Source: Sphingomonadales bacterium (GTDB lineage: Bacteria > Pseudomonadota > Alphaproteobacteria > Sphingomonadales > Sphingomonadaceae). Taken from it: 64,000 nucleotides of DNA. The position numbers were made by a program, and so were the translations under genes. Shown here one piece after another: positions 44,136 to 54,127 of this stretch (position 1 is its first letter; each line of letters opens with the position of its first letter). Below the pieces are notes generated by a model, which saw only the letters and a program-made list of their open reading frames with translations, made no database searches and was not told the DNA's origin. Location: assembly GCA_027490095.1 (NCBI GenBank), contig JAIXYT010000050.1:62001-126000 (forward strand), read 5' to 3'.

Positions 44136-45629
44136 ATGCCCGGCCCGTTGAAGCCCGCGCCAGCGGCCCCGAACGGGCTCAACCCCAACAGCGCCTTCTA
44201 CAAGGCCCGGGAAAAGGTGCACCCGAAGAAGGTGGAAGGCCCCTTCCGCCTCTTCAAATGGGCCGTGCTCTTCCTGACGCTGGGTATCTACTACATCACC
44301 CCCTGGCTCCGCTGGGACCGGGGGGAATTCTCGCCCGACCAGGCGGTCCTCGTCGATCTCGCCAACCGCCGCTTCTATTTCGGCCCGATCGAGATCTGGC
44401 CGCAGGAATTCTACTATGTCGCCGGCCTCCTCATCATGGCGGGCCTCGGCCTCTTCCTCGTCACCACCTCGGTCGGCCGCGCCTGGTGCGGTTATGCCTG
44501 CCCGCAGACCGTCTGGACCGACCTCTACATGGCGGTCGAACGCTGGGTCGAAGGCGACCGCAACGATCGCATCAAGCTCGACAAGGCCCCCATGTCGGCC
44601 GAAAAGCTGGCGAAGCGCACCACCAAGCACGCCATCTGGCTCGGGATAGCGGTGCTGACGGGCGGCGCCTGGGTCTTCTACTTCACCGACGCGCCCACCC
44701 TCCTGCGCGAGCTCCTCACCGGACAGGCCCCCTTCGTCGCCTATGCGACCATCGGCGTCCTCACCTTCACCACCTATTCGCTCGCCGGCCTCATGCGCGA
44801 GCAGGTCTGCACCTACATGTGCCCCTGGCCCCGCATCCAGTCGGCGATGCTCGATGAGGACAGCTTCCTCGTCACCTACAAGGCCTGGCGCGGCGAACCT
44901 CGCGGCAGCGTGAAATCGGCCGAGGCCGCCCCCGGCACCATCGGCGACTGCGTCGACTGCATGGCCTGCGTGAACGTCTGCCCCACCGGAATCGACATCC
45001 GCAACGGCCCGCAGCTCGAATGCATCACCTGCGCGCTGTGCATCGATGCCTGCAACGACGTGATGGACAAGCTCGGCCGCCCGAGGGACCTCATCGGCTA
45101 CACCACGCTGAAGCGCGACGTCGCGGAATCGAAGGGCGAGACGCTTGCGCCCATGTGGAAGGTGATCGCCCGCCCCCGCGTCCTCATCTACGGCGCCGTA
45201 TGGGCCGCAATCGGCATCGGCATGCTCGTCGTCCTCGCGGGCCGCTCGCGGATGGACATCTCGGTCGCGCAGGAACGCAACCCCGTCTTCGTCGTCCTGT
45301 CCGACGGCGACATCCGCAACAGCTACACGGTGAAGCTCCTCAACAAGGAACACCGGCCCCGCGAGTTCGACCTGACCGTCTCCGGGCTCGACAACGCCCG
45401 CCTTTCCCTCCCGGTCTCGGGCGAGGCACCCGCCAAACGCCTGCGCCTCAAGGTCCGCCCCGACGGCGTGGACACCTACCGCGTCCAGGTCCGCGTGCCC
45501 GCCGCTTCAATCGAGGACGAACAGAGCGAGATCGTCTTCAAGGCCCGCGCCGCCGATGGCGATGGCGACACCATGGAAACAACCCGCTTCACCGCGCCGG
45601 AGCGCGAAGACGATGGAGACCAGGAATGA
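44136..45629 (+). CDS. ccoG: cbb3 assembly Fe-S membrane protein (CcoG/FixG/RdxA)
   Basis: 497 residues. Five or so membrane helices, two 4Fe-4S motifs (CVDCMACVNVCP and CITCALCIDACN, about 275-310), plus CGYACPQTVW and CTYMCPWPRIQ. A C-terminal immunoglobulin-like periplasmic domain follows. CcoG acts as a copper reductase for CuB insertion. ATG 44136 has GGGGAG 9 nt upstream; an in-frame GTG at 44127 is possible. Confidence 0.93.
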   Translation: MPGPLKPAPAAPNGLNPNSAFYKAREKVHPKKVEGPFRLFKWAVLFLTLGIYYITPWLRWDRGEFSPDQAVLVDLANRRFYFGPIEIWPQEFYYVAGLLIMAGLGLFLVTTSVGRAWCGYACPQTVWTDLYMAVERWVEGDRNDRIKLDKAPMSAEKLAKRTTKHAIWLGIAVLTGGAWVFYFTDAPTLLRELLTGQAPFVAYATIGVLTFTTYSLAGLMREQVCTYMCPWPRIQSAMLDEDSFLVTYKAWRGEPRGSVKSAEAAPGTIGDCVDCMACVNVCPTGIDIRNGPQLECITCALCIDACNDVMDKLGRPRDLIGYTTLKRDVAESKGETLAPMWKVIARPRVLIYGAVWAAIGIGMLVVLAGRSRMDISVAQERNPVFVVLSDGDIRNSYTVKLLNKEHRPREFDLTVSGLDNARLSLPVSGEAPAKRLRLKVRPDGVDTYRVQVRVPAASIEDEQSEIVFKARAADGDGDTMETTRFTAPEREDDGDQE

Positions 45630-46096
45630 CACGGGCGTTTACCGGTCGTCACGCACTCGCCGTCATCGGCGGCGGCTTCGCCATTGTCATTGCCGTCAAC
45701 ATCGCGCTTGCCGTCTTCGCCAGCCGCAGCCACCCGGGCCTCGTGGTCGAAAACAGCTATGTCGCCAGCCAGAAGTTCAACGGCTGGCTGGAACAGGGCC
45801 GCGCCCAGAAGGCGCTCGGCTGGACCGTCAAGGCAGAGGCCGACCAGCTGAAGCTCAGCGTCACGGCCACCAACGCCTTGGGCGCACCCCTCACCGGCCT
45901 CACCGCCGTCGCCAGCCTCGAACATCCGCTCGGCGCCGAACCCACCCGCAACCTCCCCCTCGTGGAAACCGCCCCCGGCGTCTATTCGGCGCCGCACGGC
46001 CTGTCGGCGGGCCAGTGGCTCAGCGAAGTCCGCCTGACCCGCGGCAGCGATCGCTACTATCTCGCCACCCGTCTCCAAATCGAAAGGGCAGGCTGA
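45626..46096 (+). CDS. ccoH: cbb3 assembly protein FixH/CcoH
   Basis: 156 residues. One N-terminal helix (ALAVIGGGFAIVIAVNIALAVFA) and a periplasmic domain beginning FASRSHPGLVVENSYVASQKFN, the FixH signature. It is needed for stable assembly of the oxidase with the CcoI copper pump encoded next. It overlaps ccoG by ATGA and lies 2 bp before ccoI. Confidence 0.9.
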   Translation: MTRAFTGRHALAVIGGGFAIVIAVNIALAVFASRSHPGLVVENSYVASQKFNGWLEQGRAQKALGWTVKAEADQLKLSVTATNALGAPLTGLTAVASLEHPLGAEPTRNLPLVETAPGVYSAPHGLSAGQWLSEVRLTRGSDRYYLATRLQIERAG

Positions 46097-46098
46097 CG

Positions 46099-48282
46099 AT
46101 GGCGACGCTGGCCCCCGAGGCCCCTTCCGGCCTCGACCTCTTCGTCGCCGAAGCCGCGCCCGGCCGCGCCCGGATCGACCTGCACGTGCCGGCCATCCAC
46201 TGCGCCGGCTGCATCCGCAAGGCCGAAGGCGCCGTGCGTGCGTTGCCGGGCATCACCCACGCCCGCGTCAACTTCACCACCCGCCGCCTCACCGCCGAAT
46301 GGACCCCAGGCGCCACCACGCCCGAGGCCATCGTCGCAGCGCTGGCCGCCGTCGGCTTCGAGGCCCGCCCCTTCGCTCCCGCCGATGTCGCGGCCTCGGG
46401 CGCCGACCCGGCCTCGCGCCGCCTCCTGAAGGCCATGGCCGTCGCCGGCTTCGCCGCCATGAACATCATGCTTCTCTCGGTCTCGGTCTGGGCCGGGGCC
46501 GAGGGCGCCACCCGCGATCTCTTCCACCTCATCTCGGCGGCAATCGCGCTCCCCACCGTCGCCTACGCCGGCCAACCCTTCTTCGCCTCGGCGTGGGGTG
46601 CGCTGCGCCAGGGCCGCACCAACATGGACGTGCCAATCTCCATCGGCCTCGTCCTCGCAGTCGCGCTGAGCCTCTACGAAACCTTCACAAGCGGCCACCA
46701 GGCCTTCTTCGACGCAGCCGTCATGCTGCTCTTCTTCCTGCTCGTCGGCCGCTATCTGGACAGCATGATGCGCGACCGCGCGCGGGCCGGCGTCGCTGCC
46801 CTCCTCAAGCAATCCGCCCCCGGCGCCATGGTTCGCGCACCCGACGGTCAAACCGAATACCGCCCCATCGACAGCATCGCGCCCGGCATGACCATCCTCG
46901 TCCCCGCCGGCAGCCGGGTGCCAGTCGACGGCCTCGTCCTCGAAGGCGCGTCGGCCATCGACCGCAGCCTCGTCACCGGCGAAAGCCTGCCCGAGGCCGT
47001 GGCGCCGGGCGGCAAGCTGCTGGCCGGCACCCTCAACCTCGACGCCCCGCTCGCGATGAAAGCAACCGCGGTCGGCGAGCAAAGCTTCCTCGCCAGCGTC
47101 GTCCGCCTCATGGAAGCAGCCGAGCAGGGCCGCGCGCGCTACACCCGCATCGCCGACCGCGCCGCGCGTCTCTACGCGCCCGCTGTCCACCTCACCGCCC
47201 TCCTCACCGCGATCGGCTGGCTGCTGGCCGGCGCCGGCCTCCACCAGGCGCTCGTCACCGCGATCGCCGTCCTCATCATCACCTGCCCCTGCGCGCTCGG
47301 CCTTGCCGTTCCCGCTGTGCAGGTCCGCGCCGCCTCCGTCCTCATGCGCCGCGGAATCCTCGTGAAGGACGGCAGCGCACTGGAACGCCTCGCCCAATGC
47401 GACACCGTCGTCCTCGACAAGACGGGCACCCTCACCCTCGGGCGCCCGGTCCCCGCCGGCCGTCTTCCGCTCGGCCCCACCGACCTCGCACTCGCAGCCG
47501 GCCTCGCCGCCAACAGCAGCCACCCGCTGTCACGCGCGCTCCTTGCCGCCGCCCGCGCCGAAGGCGTCACCCCCACGCCACTCGAAAACATCCGCGAACA
47601 CCCCGGCCTCGGCCTCGAAGCCACCCACAGCGGCGTGACGCTTCGCCTGGGCCGCCCCGACTGGGTCGGCGCCGACACGCCGGCCGACGCCAGCCTCCTC
47701 AGCCTCGCCTTCCGGCACGGCGACGCACCCGCCACCCTAATCCCCTTCGAGGATCCGCTCCGCCCCGACGCGCAAGCCGCCATCCAGCGTCTCAAGGCGA
47801 AAGGCCTCGACGTCCGCATCCTCTCCGGAGACCGCGACAGCGCCGTCGCCCATGTCGCGCGCCTGCTCGACATCCCGCTCTGGGCCGGCCGCCAGACGCC
47901 GGGCGACAAGCTCGCCGCCATCCAGGCCCTCGCGTGCGACGGCAAGCGCGTCCTCGTCGTCGGCGACGGCCTCAACGACGCCCCCATGCTCGCGGCCGGC
48001 CACGCCAGCCTCGCGCCGGCCTCCGCGTCGGACGCCGGGCAGACAGCCGCCGACATGCTCTTCCTCACCGACAGCCTCAACGCCGTCCCCCGCGCGCTCG
48101 AAACCGCCAAGCGCGCCGACACCCATGTCCGGCAGAACTTCATCGCGGCGATCGGCTACAATGTCCTCGCCGTCCCCATCGCCATCGCCGGCCTCGCGAC
48201 ACCCCTCATCGCGGCTGTTGCCATGTCGCTCTCATCTGTCATCGTGGTCGGCAACGCATTGCGGCTGAAGGTTCCCGAATGA
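46099..48282 (+). CDS. ccoI: cbb3 assembly copper-transporting P-type ATPase
   Basis: 727 residues. An N-terminal heavy-metal domain with HCAGC (about 34-38), transport motif TCPCALGLA, phosphorylation site DKTGTLT, HP motif SSHPLS and GDGLNDAPML. This is the FixI/CcoI type that supplies copper for the oxidase CuB centre, as its place between ccoH and ccoS shows, rather than a detoxification pump. Its stop shares ATGA with ccoS. Confidence 0.93.
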   Translation: MATLAPEAPSGLDLFVAEAAPGRARIDLHVPAIHCAGCIRKAEGAVRALPGITHARVNFTTRRLTAEWTPGATTPEAIVAALAAVGFEARPFAPADVAASGADPASRRLLKAMAVAGFAAMNIMLLSVSVWAGAEGATRDLFHLISAAIALPTVAYAGQPFFASAWGALRQGRTNMDVPISIGLVLAVALSLYETFTSGHQAFFDAAVMLLFFLLVGRYLDSMMRDRARAGVAALLKQSAPGAMVRAPDGQTEYRPIDSIAPGMTILVPAGSRVPVDGLVLEGASAIDRSLVTGESLPEAVAPGGKLLAGTLNLDAPLAMKATAVGEQSFLASVVRLMEAAEQGRARYTRIADRAARLYAPAVHLTALLTAIGWLLAGAGLHQALVTAIAVLIITCPCALGLAVPAVQVRAASVLMRRGILVKDGSALERLAQCDTVVLDKTGTLTLGRPVPAGRLPLGPTDLALAAGLAANSSHPLSRALLAAARAEGVTPTPLENIREHPGLGLEATHSGVTLRLGRPDWVGADTPADASLLSLAFRHGDAPATLIPFEDPLRPDAQAAIQRLKAKGLDVRILSGDRDSAVAHVARLLDIPLWAGRQTPGDKLAAIQALACDGKRVLVVGDGLNDAPMLAAGHASLAPASASDAGQTAADMLFLTDSLNAVPRALETAKRADTHVRQNFIAAIGYNVLAVPIAIAGLATPLIAAVAMSLSSVIVVGNALRLKVPE

Positions 48283-48431
48283 CGAACATCTCCGTCCTCC
48301 TGCCCATCGCGCTGCTGATGGGCCTCGCGGGCCTCGCCGCCTTCCTCTGGTCGGTCCGCACCGGCCAGTACGACGATCTCGACGGCGCCGCGAACCGGAT
48401 CCTCACCGACGAGGAGGACGGCCCGTGTTGA
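48279..48431 (+). CDS. ccoS: cbb3 oxidase maturation protein CcoS
   Basis: 50 residues. Single helix (LLPIALLMGLAGLAAFLWSVRTGQYDD) with the conserved W-x-V-x-x-G-Q-Y/F-D-D-L motif of CcoS/FixS. It is needed for cofactor insertion into CcoN. It overlaps ccoI by 4 bp, and its 3' end overlaps the next small gene by 7 bp. Confidence 0.92.
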   Translation: MTNISVLLPIALLMGLAGLAAFLWSVRTGQYDDLDGAANRILTDEEDGPC

Positions 48432-48679
48432 AGCGGGCGATTCCCGCCCTCCCGCTGAAAGAGGCGATGCCGGCGATCCTGCTGGTCGCCCTCCTCCAGG
48501 CCACCCAGCCGGCCCTTGCGCGCGGGCTCGTCCCCGTCTGCACGGCCGCCGGCACGGACTGGATCGACCCGGCAAGCGGCAAGCACCCATCAGGGGGCGA
48601 CCCGGGCCGCGACGACGCAGGCCCAGCCTGCCCGCACGGATGGTGCACACTCAGAAAGCCGCGCGCCGGAAAGGCCTGA
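48425..48679 (+). CDS. Small exported Cys-containing protein at the end of the cco cluster
   Basis: 84 residues from a GTG inside the ccoS 3' end. A signal-like segment (AIPALPLKEAMPAILLVALLQATQPALA) is followed by RGLVPVCTAAGTDW, a Gly/Asp-rich stretch and CPHGWC near the C-terminus. The Cys/His content suggests a metal- or heme-related role, and the pattern faintly recalls DUF2946 proteins that accompany copper genes. The overlap with ccoS argues that it is a real member of the operon. Function unknown. Confidence 0.6.
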   Translation: MLKRAIPALPLKEAMPAILLVALLQATQPALARGLVPVCTAAGTDWIDPASGKHPSGGDPGRDDAGPACPHGWCTLRKPRAGKA

Positions 48680-48686
48680 GCCCCTT

Positions 48687-49802
48687 TCAGGGCTTCCGGA
48701 ACATCAGCGCGCGGGTCATCGCCTTGAAGCTCGCAGGCTGGCGCCGCAGCAGGCGGCGGCCGGTCTGGGCGACACCCTGCACCCAGATCAGCGGCAACAG
48801 CACAGGGTAATGGCGGCGGTAGAAGATCAGCCTCGAGCGCAGCAGCCAATATTCCGACTGCGCAGACCGCGCGCCCTTCTTGCTCGACGAACCGATCGAC
48901 CCGCCATGCTTGTGATAGACGATCGAGCCCCGCGCCAGGCCGATCGCAAAGCGACCCTGGTTCCGCAGCGCCCAGTCCATCTCCTCGAAATAGAGGAAAT
49001 AGGCCTCCGACATCAGCCCAACCGTCTCCACGAACCGGCGAGTCGCCGTCAGCGAGGCCCCCAGCACGCAAGCGGCCTGGCGCGCAGCCGCCCGGCCGTC
49101 CCAGGGCGTCTTGTAGGGCCGGTTGCCGTGAATGCCCGCACTCGATCCCGTCAGCGGATTGAAGGTCATCCCGCCCAATGCCTGCACCGTGTCGGGCGCA
49201 TTGTAGAAACGGATCACCGTGCCGATCATCCCGGCCTGCGGCTCGGCCCGAACCGTGGTCAGCAGCGCGCGTGCCGCCGTCGGCTCCACCACCGTGTCAT
49301 TGTTGAGCAGCCAGAAGGCCTCGATCGCAGGGTCGAGCAGCAGATGCCGGATTCCAAGGTTGTTGCCGCCGGCAAAGCCCAGATTGTCCCCTGCGCGCAC
49401 CACGGCCAGCCGCTCCTCGCCAGGCGCCTCGGCGACCGCCTCGTCCGCGTCCAGCACCCTCGTTGGAACAGGCTTCTCCAGCGGTGGCGTGCTGAGGTGG
49501 GAAAGCCGGCTGTCCGGCGCCTCCCACGCAACGGTGCCGGCTGCCCAGTCGACAATCCGCTCCACCGATCCATCGCCCGAATCATTGTCGACCACCACCA
49601 CGCGGATCGGAATGTCCGACCGCAGAAGCGATTCAAGACACTCCAGCGTGTCGGCCGACCCCTTGTAGTTCACCAGCACGACCCCGAGGCGCGGGGTCGG
49701 GTCGGGCGGAGCCGGCTCGAAAACCGAATCGTCGCCGTCCTCGAACGGCGGCCAGACGAAGAACTGGTCCGGAATGGCTATCAGGTCGCGCTCTTGGTCC
49801 AT
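48687..49802 (-). CDS. GT2 glycosyltransferase, rhamnosyltransferase-like
   Basis: 371 residues, soluble. GT-A motifs: GVVLVNYKGSADTLECL (about 40), VVVDNDSGDGS, NLGFAGGNN, and the donor/metal site LLNNDTVVEP. YFLYFEEMDWALRNQGR is typical of family 2 rhamnosyl- or galactofuranosyltransferases acting on surface polysaccharide. It is on the minus strand just upstream of nothing related: ppk1 lies 13 bp before it and may share the transcript. It converges with the end of the cco cluster, with 7 bp between the genes. Confidence 0.85.
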   Translation of the reverse strand: MDQERDLIAIPDQFFVWPPFEDGDDSVFEPAPPDPTPRLGVVLVNYKGSADTLECLESLLRSDIPIRVVVVDNDSGDGSVERIVDWAAGTVAWEAPDSRLSHLSTPPLEKPVPTRVLDADEAVAEAPGEERLAVVRAGDNLGFAGGNNLGIRHLLLDPAIEAFWLLNNDTVVEPTAARALLTTVRAEPQAGMIGTVIRFYNAPDTVQALGGMTFNPLTGSSAGIHGNRPYKTPWDGRAAARQAACVLGASLTATRRFVETVGLMSEAYFLYFEEMDWALRNQGRFAIGLARGSIVYHKHGGSIGSSSKKGARSAQSEYWLLRSRLIFYRRHYPVLLPLIWVQGVAQTGRRLLRRQPASFKAMTRALMFRKP

Positions 49803-49815
49803 GCCTGCCCGTCAG

Positions 49816-52038
49816 TCACGCCCCCGACACGGCAGCCGCATCGCCGACCGGCCCGCCCTCGCCACTGTCCGCCGGGCCCGACTGCCCGGCCCGATCCAGC
49901 AGCAGCTTCGGCGCCTCGCCCCCGCGAAGCGCCTGGCCCCGCCCGGACAGGCTGGGATTGGTCATGAAATAGCGGTGCAGGTTGAAGCTCGGCTTGCCGG
50001 GCACGACCCGCTCATAGCGGCCGTCCGGCTGCATCACCCAGCTCTGCTCGTCGTCTTTCAGATTGGCCGCCATCACCTGGTCCAGAACCTGCGCGTGGAC
50101 CGTCGGGTTCTCGATCGGAATCAGCAATTCCACCCGCCGATCGAAGTTGCGCGGCATCCAGTCGGCACTGGTGATCCACACCTTCGCCTTCCGGCTGGGC
50201 AACGGCTGCCCGTTCCCGAACGCAACGATCCGGCTGTGCTCCAGGAACCGCCCGATCACCGAGCGCACGCGGATCGTCTCGGACATCCCCGGCACCCCGG
50301 GCCTGAGGCAGCAGATGCCGCGGACCACCAGGTCCACCTGCACGCCCGCACCGCTCGCCTCGTACAGCTTCTCGATGATCAGGGGATCAACCAGGCTGTT
50401 CAGCTTCACCCACACACTCGCCGGCCGCCCGGCGCGCGCATGGGCGATCTCCGCATCGATCCCCGCCATCAGGGTGGAGCGCAGGTTCAAGGGGCTCATC
50501 GCCACCCGCTTCAGCCCCTGCGGCTCGATGTAGCCGGTGATATAGTTGAACACCTGCGCGGCGTCGCGCGCCAGGCCCGGATCAGCCGTGAAGAAGCTGA
50601 GGTCGGTGTAGATCCGCGCGGTGATCGGGTGATAATTGCCCGTGCCCAGGTGCAGATAGGTCTTCAGCTCGGCGCCCTCGCGCCTGACCACCATCGACAC
50701 CTTGGCGTGGGTCTTCCACTCGATGAAGCCATAGACCACCTGCACGCCGGCCCGCTCAAGTGCGGCCGCCCAGGTCAGGTTCCGCTCCTCGTCGAAGCGC
50801 GCCTTCAGCTCCACGATCGCGGTCACCGACTTGCCGGCCTCGGCTGCATCGATCAGCGCGCGCACGATCGGGCTGTTCTTCCCCGTGCGATAGAGCGTCT
50901 GCTTGATCGCCACCACGTCCGGGTCGGCGGCCGCCTGGCGCAGGAAGGCCAGCACCACGTCGAAGCTCTCGTACGGGTGATGGACGATGATGTCCTTCGC
51001 CCGGATGGCGGCAAAACAGTCCCCACCATGCTCGCGGATGCGCTCCGGGAACCGCGGGGTGTAGGGCTCGAACTTCAGGTCGGGCCGGTCTTCCTCGACC
51101 AGGCACGACAGGTCGGCGATGCCCAGGATGCCGTCCACCTCCACCACGTCCCGCTGGTCGACCGCCAGCGCCTCGCGCACCGCGTCGCGCAGGTTCTGCG
51201 GCGTATGCTCCTCGATCTTCAGCCGGATCACCTGCCCCCGCCGGCGCCGCTTGATCGCGCTCTGGAAAAAGCGGACCAGATCCTCGGCCTCTTCCTCCAC
51301 CTCGATGTCACTGTCGCGGATCACCCGGAAGCTGCCCTGCCCAAGCCGCTCGAAGCCGGGGAAGATCAGCGGAAAGAACCGCGTCAGCACTTGCTCCATC
51401 GCCACGAACCGCGCCGACTTCCCCGGCAGCCGCACAAAGCGCCGCAGCATCTGCGGCAGCATCAGCAGCGCGAACAGCCGCTCGCCGTCGCTGTCGCGCT
51501 TCATGTCGAACACCAGGCTGAAGCCCTGGTTCGGGATGAAGGGAAAGGGATGCGCCGGATCGATTGCCTGGGGGGTCAGCACCGGGAAGATCTGGTCCAG
51601 GAAATGCGCCTCAAGCCATTCGGCCTCGCGGGCCGTCAGCTCGTCATGGTCCAGGATCGCGAAGTCGGCCGTGCGCAGCGCCTTGCGCAGCACCCCGAAC
51701 ACCCGCTGCTGCTCGTGCATCAGCAGGTCGGCCGCAACCGCGATCTCGGCCAGCTGCTGGGCAGGCGTCAGCCCGTCGGGCGACGGCGTCTCGATCCCCT
51801 CGTCCACCTGTCCGCGCAGGCCCGCCACCCGCACCATGGTGAACTCGTCGAGGTTGTTACCGCTGATCGAAAGGAACCGCAGCCGCTCCAGCAGCGGGTG
51901 CGCCGGGTTCATGGCCTCTTCCAGAACCCGCGTGTTGAACGCCAGCCAGCTCAGCTCCCGGTTCAGATAGCGATCCGAACCGAGCACGCGTGGCGGCTCG
52001 ACCGGCTGGATCGGAACAGGGCGGTTGACGCTGGCCAT
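49816..52038 (-). CDS. ppk1: Polyphosphate kinase 1
   Basis: 740 residues. N-terminal [20 protein letters not shown] is the PPK1 signature. Catalytic-domain motifs include [14 protein letters not shown], the His-containing [20 protein letters not shown] and [17 protein letters not shown]. It polymerises ATP gamma-phosphate into polyphosphate. The C-terminal tail (Gly/Ser-rich, about 715-740) is extra. It lies 64 bp downstream of hda on the same strand. Confidence 0.95.
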   Translation of the reverse strand: MASVNRPVPIQPVEPPRVLGSDRYLNRELSWLAFNTRVLEEAMNPAHPLLERLRFLSISGNNLDEFTMVRVAGLRGQVDEGIETPSPDGLTPAQQLAEIAVAADLLMHEQQRVFGVLRKALRTADFAILDHDELTAREAEWLEAHFLDQIFPVLTPQAIDPAHPFPFIPNQGFSLVFDMKRDSDGERLFALLMLPQMLRRFVRLPGKSARFVAMEQVLTRFFPLIFPGFERLGQGSFRVIRDSDIEVEEEAEDLVRFFQSAIKRRRRGQVIRLKIEEHTPQNLRDAVREALAVDQRDVVEVDGILGIADLSCLVEEDRPDLKFEPYTPRFPERIREHGGDCFAAIRAKDIIVHHPYESFDVVLAFLRQAAADPDVVAIKQTLYRTGKNSPIVRALIDAAEAGKSVTAIVELKARFDEERNLTWAAALERAGVQVVYGFIEWKTHAKVSMVVRREGAELKTYLHLGTGNYHPITARIYTDLSFFTADPGLARDAAQVFNYITGYIEPQGLKRVAMSPLNLRSTLMAGIDAEIAHARAGRPASVWVKLNSLVDPLIIEKLYEASGAGVQVDLVVRGICCLRPGVPGMSETIRVRSVIGRFLEHSRIVAFGNGQPLPSRKAKVWITSADWMPRNFDRRVELLIPIENPTVHAQVLDQVMAANLKDDEQSWVMQPDGRYERVVPGKPSFNLHRYFMTNPSLSGRGQALRGGEAPKLLLDRAGQSGPADSGEGGPVGDAAAVSGA

Positions 52039-52102
52039 CGATCAATCCCTTAGCATTGCTGCGGATGCGAAGCCATTGCCGCAAGACCACGAGCGCCCGC
52101 CG

Positions 52103-52726
52103 CTAACCCTCAAGGTTCAGGTCCACGAAAACCTCGCGCGCCAGCGGGATCGAAAGCGGCCGCTGCGCCGCCAGCGCCGCCCGGTCCAGCGCCTCCACCG
52201 TCCGCTGCAGGCCCTCAAAGCTGCGCTCCATCCGCGACAGCACATAGTGGGTGAAATCCGCCGGCGCCTCGATCCCCCGGTCGCGCCACTGCTTCAGGAA
52301 CACCGCCTCCAGCAGCGCATCGTCGGGCGCCCGGATGAACACGCGCGGCGTCGCTGCCAGCCGGCTCTTCAGATCGGCAAGCCCCAGGTTCCAGTCGCCG
52401 GGCGCCGACCGCGCCGTCATCAGCAGCGGCCGCCGCTCGTCCATCGCTGCATTCCAGGCGTGGAACAGCGCTTCCTCGCTCGAGGTTCGGTCGGCATCGT
52501 CCCACAGCCGCGCATAGGAGCGCCGGGCGAAGATGGCCGCCAGATGCGTCTTGCCGCTGCCCGCCGGCCCGATCAGCAGCGCCGCCGGGATGGGCCACTG
52601 CGCCCAGCCGTCCAGGAAGGTCACCGCATCGCGGTTCGCCTCCGAAACATAGAAGTCCTTCTGCCCCTGCGCAGCGCGCCAGCGCAGCGGAAGCACCATC
52701 TGACGGACCGCCTGCGCCTCGCTCAT
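52103..52726 (-). CDS. hda: DnaA-related regulator Hda/HdaA
   Basis: 207 residues. The N-terminal QMVLPL is the clamp-binding motif of Hda proteins. A Walker A GPAGSGKTHL follows, and the AAA+ core lacks the DnaA DNA-binding domain. With the loaded sliding clamp, HdaA stimulates ATP hydrolysis by DnaA and so stops re-initiation of replication. The start at 52726 gives the family length. It lies 13 bp after the DUF2066 gene, a conserved pair in alphaproteobacteria. Confidence 0.9.
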   Translation of the reverse strand: MSEAQAVRQMVLPLRWRAAQGQKDFYVSEANRDAVTFLDGWAQWPIPAALLIGPAGSGKTHLAAIFARRSYARLWDDADRTSSEEALFHAWNAAMDERRPLLMTARSAPGDWNLGLADLKSRLAATPRVFIRAPDDALLEAVFLKQWRDRGIEAPADFTHYVLSRMERSFEGLQRTVEALDRAALAAQRPLSIPLAREVFVDLNLEG

Positions 52727-52739
52727 CCCAGCACCTCCG

Positions 52740-54065
52740 TCATGGCTCGGTCCTCGGCAACAGCGATTTCGGCTGCCCGCCCACCGCAGGCTCGTCCGTC
52801 TCCTGCAGCTGCTCCTCCTGCCCGGCAGGGGGCGCAAGCGGCGCGTCGCCCGCCACCTTGCGCCGGATCACGCCGCCGTCCAGCCGCAGCCCGCGCGCAT
52901 CCAGCGCATAGCGCAGCTCGTCGCGCGGGGCATCCGCCACGATCTCCAGCACCGATTCGCCGCCCAGAACCAGGCTCTGCAGCCGCACGCCCACCACCCC
53001 GGGCGTGCCGGCGATCAGCGCCTGGATCGCCTGCAGCGTCTGGTCATCCGGGGTCGGCACGCGCACGGTGAACCCGCCGCTCCCCTCGAACCCGCCCCCG
53101 ATCTCGGGGCCCGTGTCCTCCAGCGCGGTTGCAGGCACGTCGGGCTCGATCAGGCTCGGATCCGGCAGCAGGCTGCCGGCCCTCAGCGCCGCCACATACA
53201 GCCTGTCCGCTTCCCGGACGGCGGTGTCCATCAGCCCACCCACATCCCCGCTCCGGTTGGTCAGCCGCACCCGGCCCAGCTCCCGCCCGGCCGGCCCGAA
53301 CCGCACCACCAGCAGCCCATAGACCGGCCCGCCCAAATGGCTCCGCTCCAGAATCAGCTCCGGGATCAGCACATCGGCCACCTGGTAGCGGTCGATCAGC
53401 GCCCGCCACAGAAAGATGTGCCGCCGCTCGGACTGCCAGGCGTTCAGCAGGATCACGTCGCCCGGCGTCGGCTGGATCCGCACATAGTCGACCGGTGTCT
53501 CGCCGGCCCTCAGCCGCGCCCAGGCCTGAAGCCAGGGCGAACCCGGCTCGTGCGCCATCCGCGTCGCCGCGTCCTGCAACACCGGCAGCACAAGGAAGGG
53601 CGGCGACGAGCTCAGCGCCGCATAGCGCCCCAGATAGCTCGAGGCCCGCACCCGGTCGAACACCACGGCCAGCCGCGCGACATAGCGGTCCGGCCCGATC
53701 TGCTCGCGCTCCACCTCGATCGCCGACACCATCGAATCGAGTGCGCTGTCCGGCAGCTTCGGCGCCGTGGAGGCCGCCAGCCCCGACATCCGCGACCACA
53801 GGGCCGGCCAGGCCTGCCGCTGCGCCTCGCGCCAGCCGTTCAGGCGCGCATCCGTCGGCGACTTGCCGCCCACGTCCACCGCAATGCCGCCGATGATCAG
53901 GCCCCCGCCCCCGCCGATCGCGGTCGGCACCTCGGGGTTCGCCTCCTTCTTCTTCGGCTTGGCGTCAGCCGCCTTCAGCCCGCGCTGGGCAAAGGCCGGC
54001 ACGGCACCGGCCAGGGCCAGCGCCAGAACCGCCAGGAACATCGCAAACCGGGGGCTTCGCTGCAT
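52740..54065 (-). CDS. DUF2066-type exported protein
   Basis: 441 residues. Signal peptide (FAMFLAVLALALAGAVPAFAQ), a Lys-rich linker, a Gly-rich run and then a domain with AVDVGGKSPTDARLNGWREAQRQAWPALW, which is the pattern of the DUF2066 family found next to hda and purM. Function unknown. The ATG at 54065 has GGAGAG immediately before it, and an upstream in-frame TTG at 54089 cannot be excluded. It is divergent from purM with 62 bp between start codons. Confidence 0.72.
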   Translation of the reverse strand: MQRSPRFAMFLAVLALALAGAVPAFAQRGLKAADAKPKKKEANPEVPTAIGGGGGLIIGGIAVDVGGKSPTDARLNGWREAQRQAWPALWSRMSGLAASTAPKLPDSALDSMVSAIEVEREQIGPDRYVARLAVVFDRVRASSYLGRYAALSSSPPFLVLPVLQDAATRMAHEPGSPWLQAWARLRAGETPVDYVRIQPTPGDVILLNAWQSERRHIFLWRALIDRYQVADVLIPELILERSHLGGPVYGLLVVRFGPAGRELGRVRLTNRSGDVGGLMDTAVREADRLYVAALRAGSLLPDPSLIEPDVPATALEDTGPEIGGGFEGSGGFTVRVPTPDDQTLQAIQALIAGTPGVVGVRLQSLVLGGESVLEIVADAPRDELRYALDARGLRLDGGVIRRKVAGDAPLAPPAGQEEQLQETDEPAVGGQPKSLLPRTEP

Positions 54066-54127
54066 CTCTCCAGCCTTTAGGCGCAGCAAGGGTGGGATTC
54101 CAAGTGTTCAGGCGTTAGAGCGCGCGC

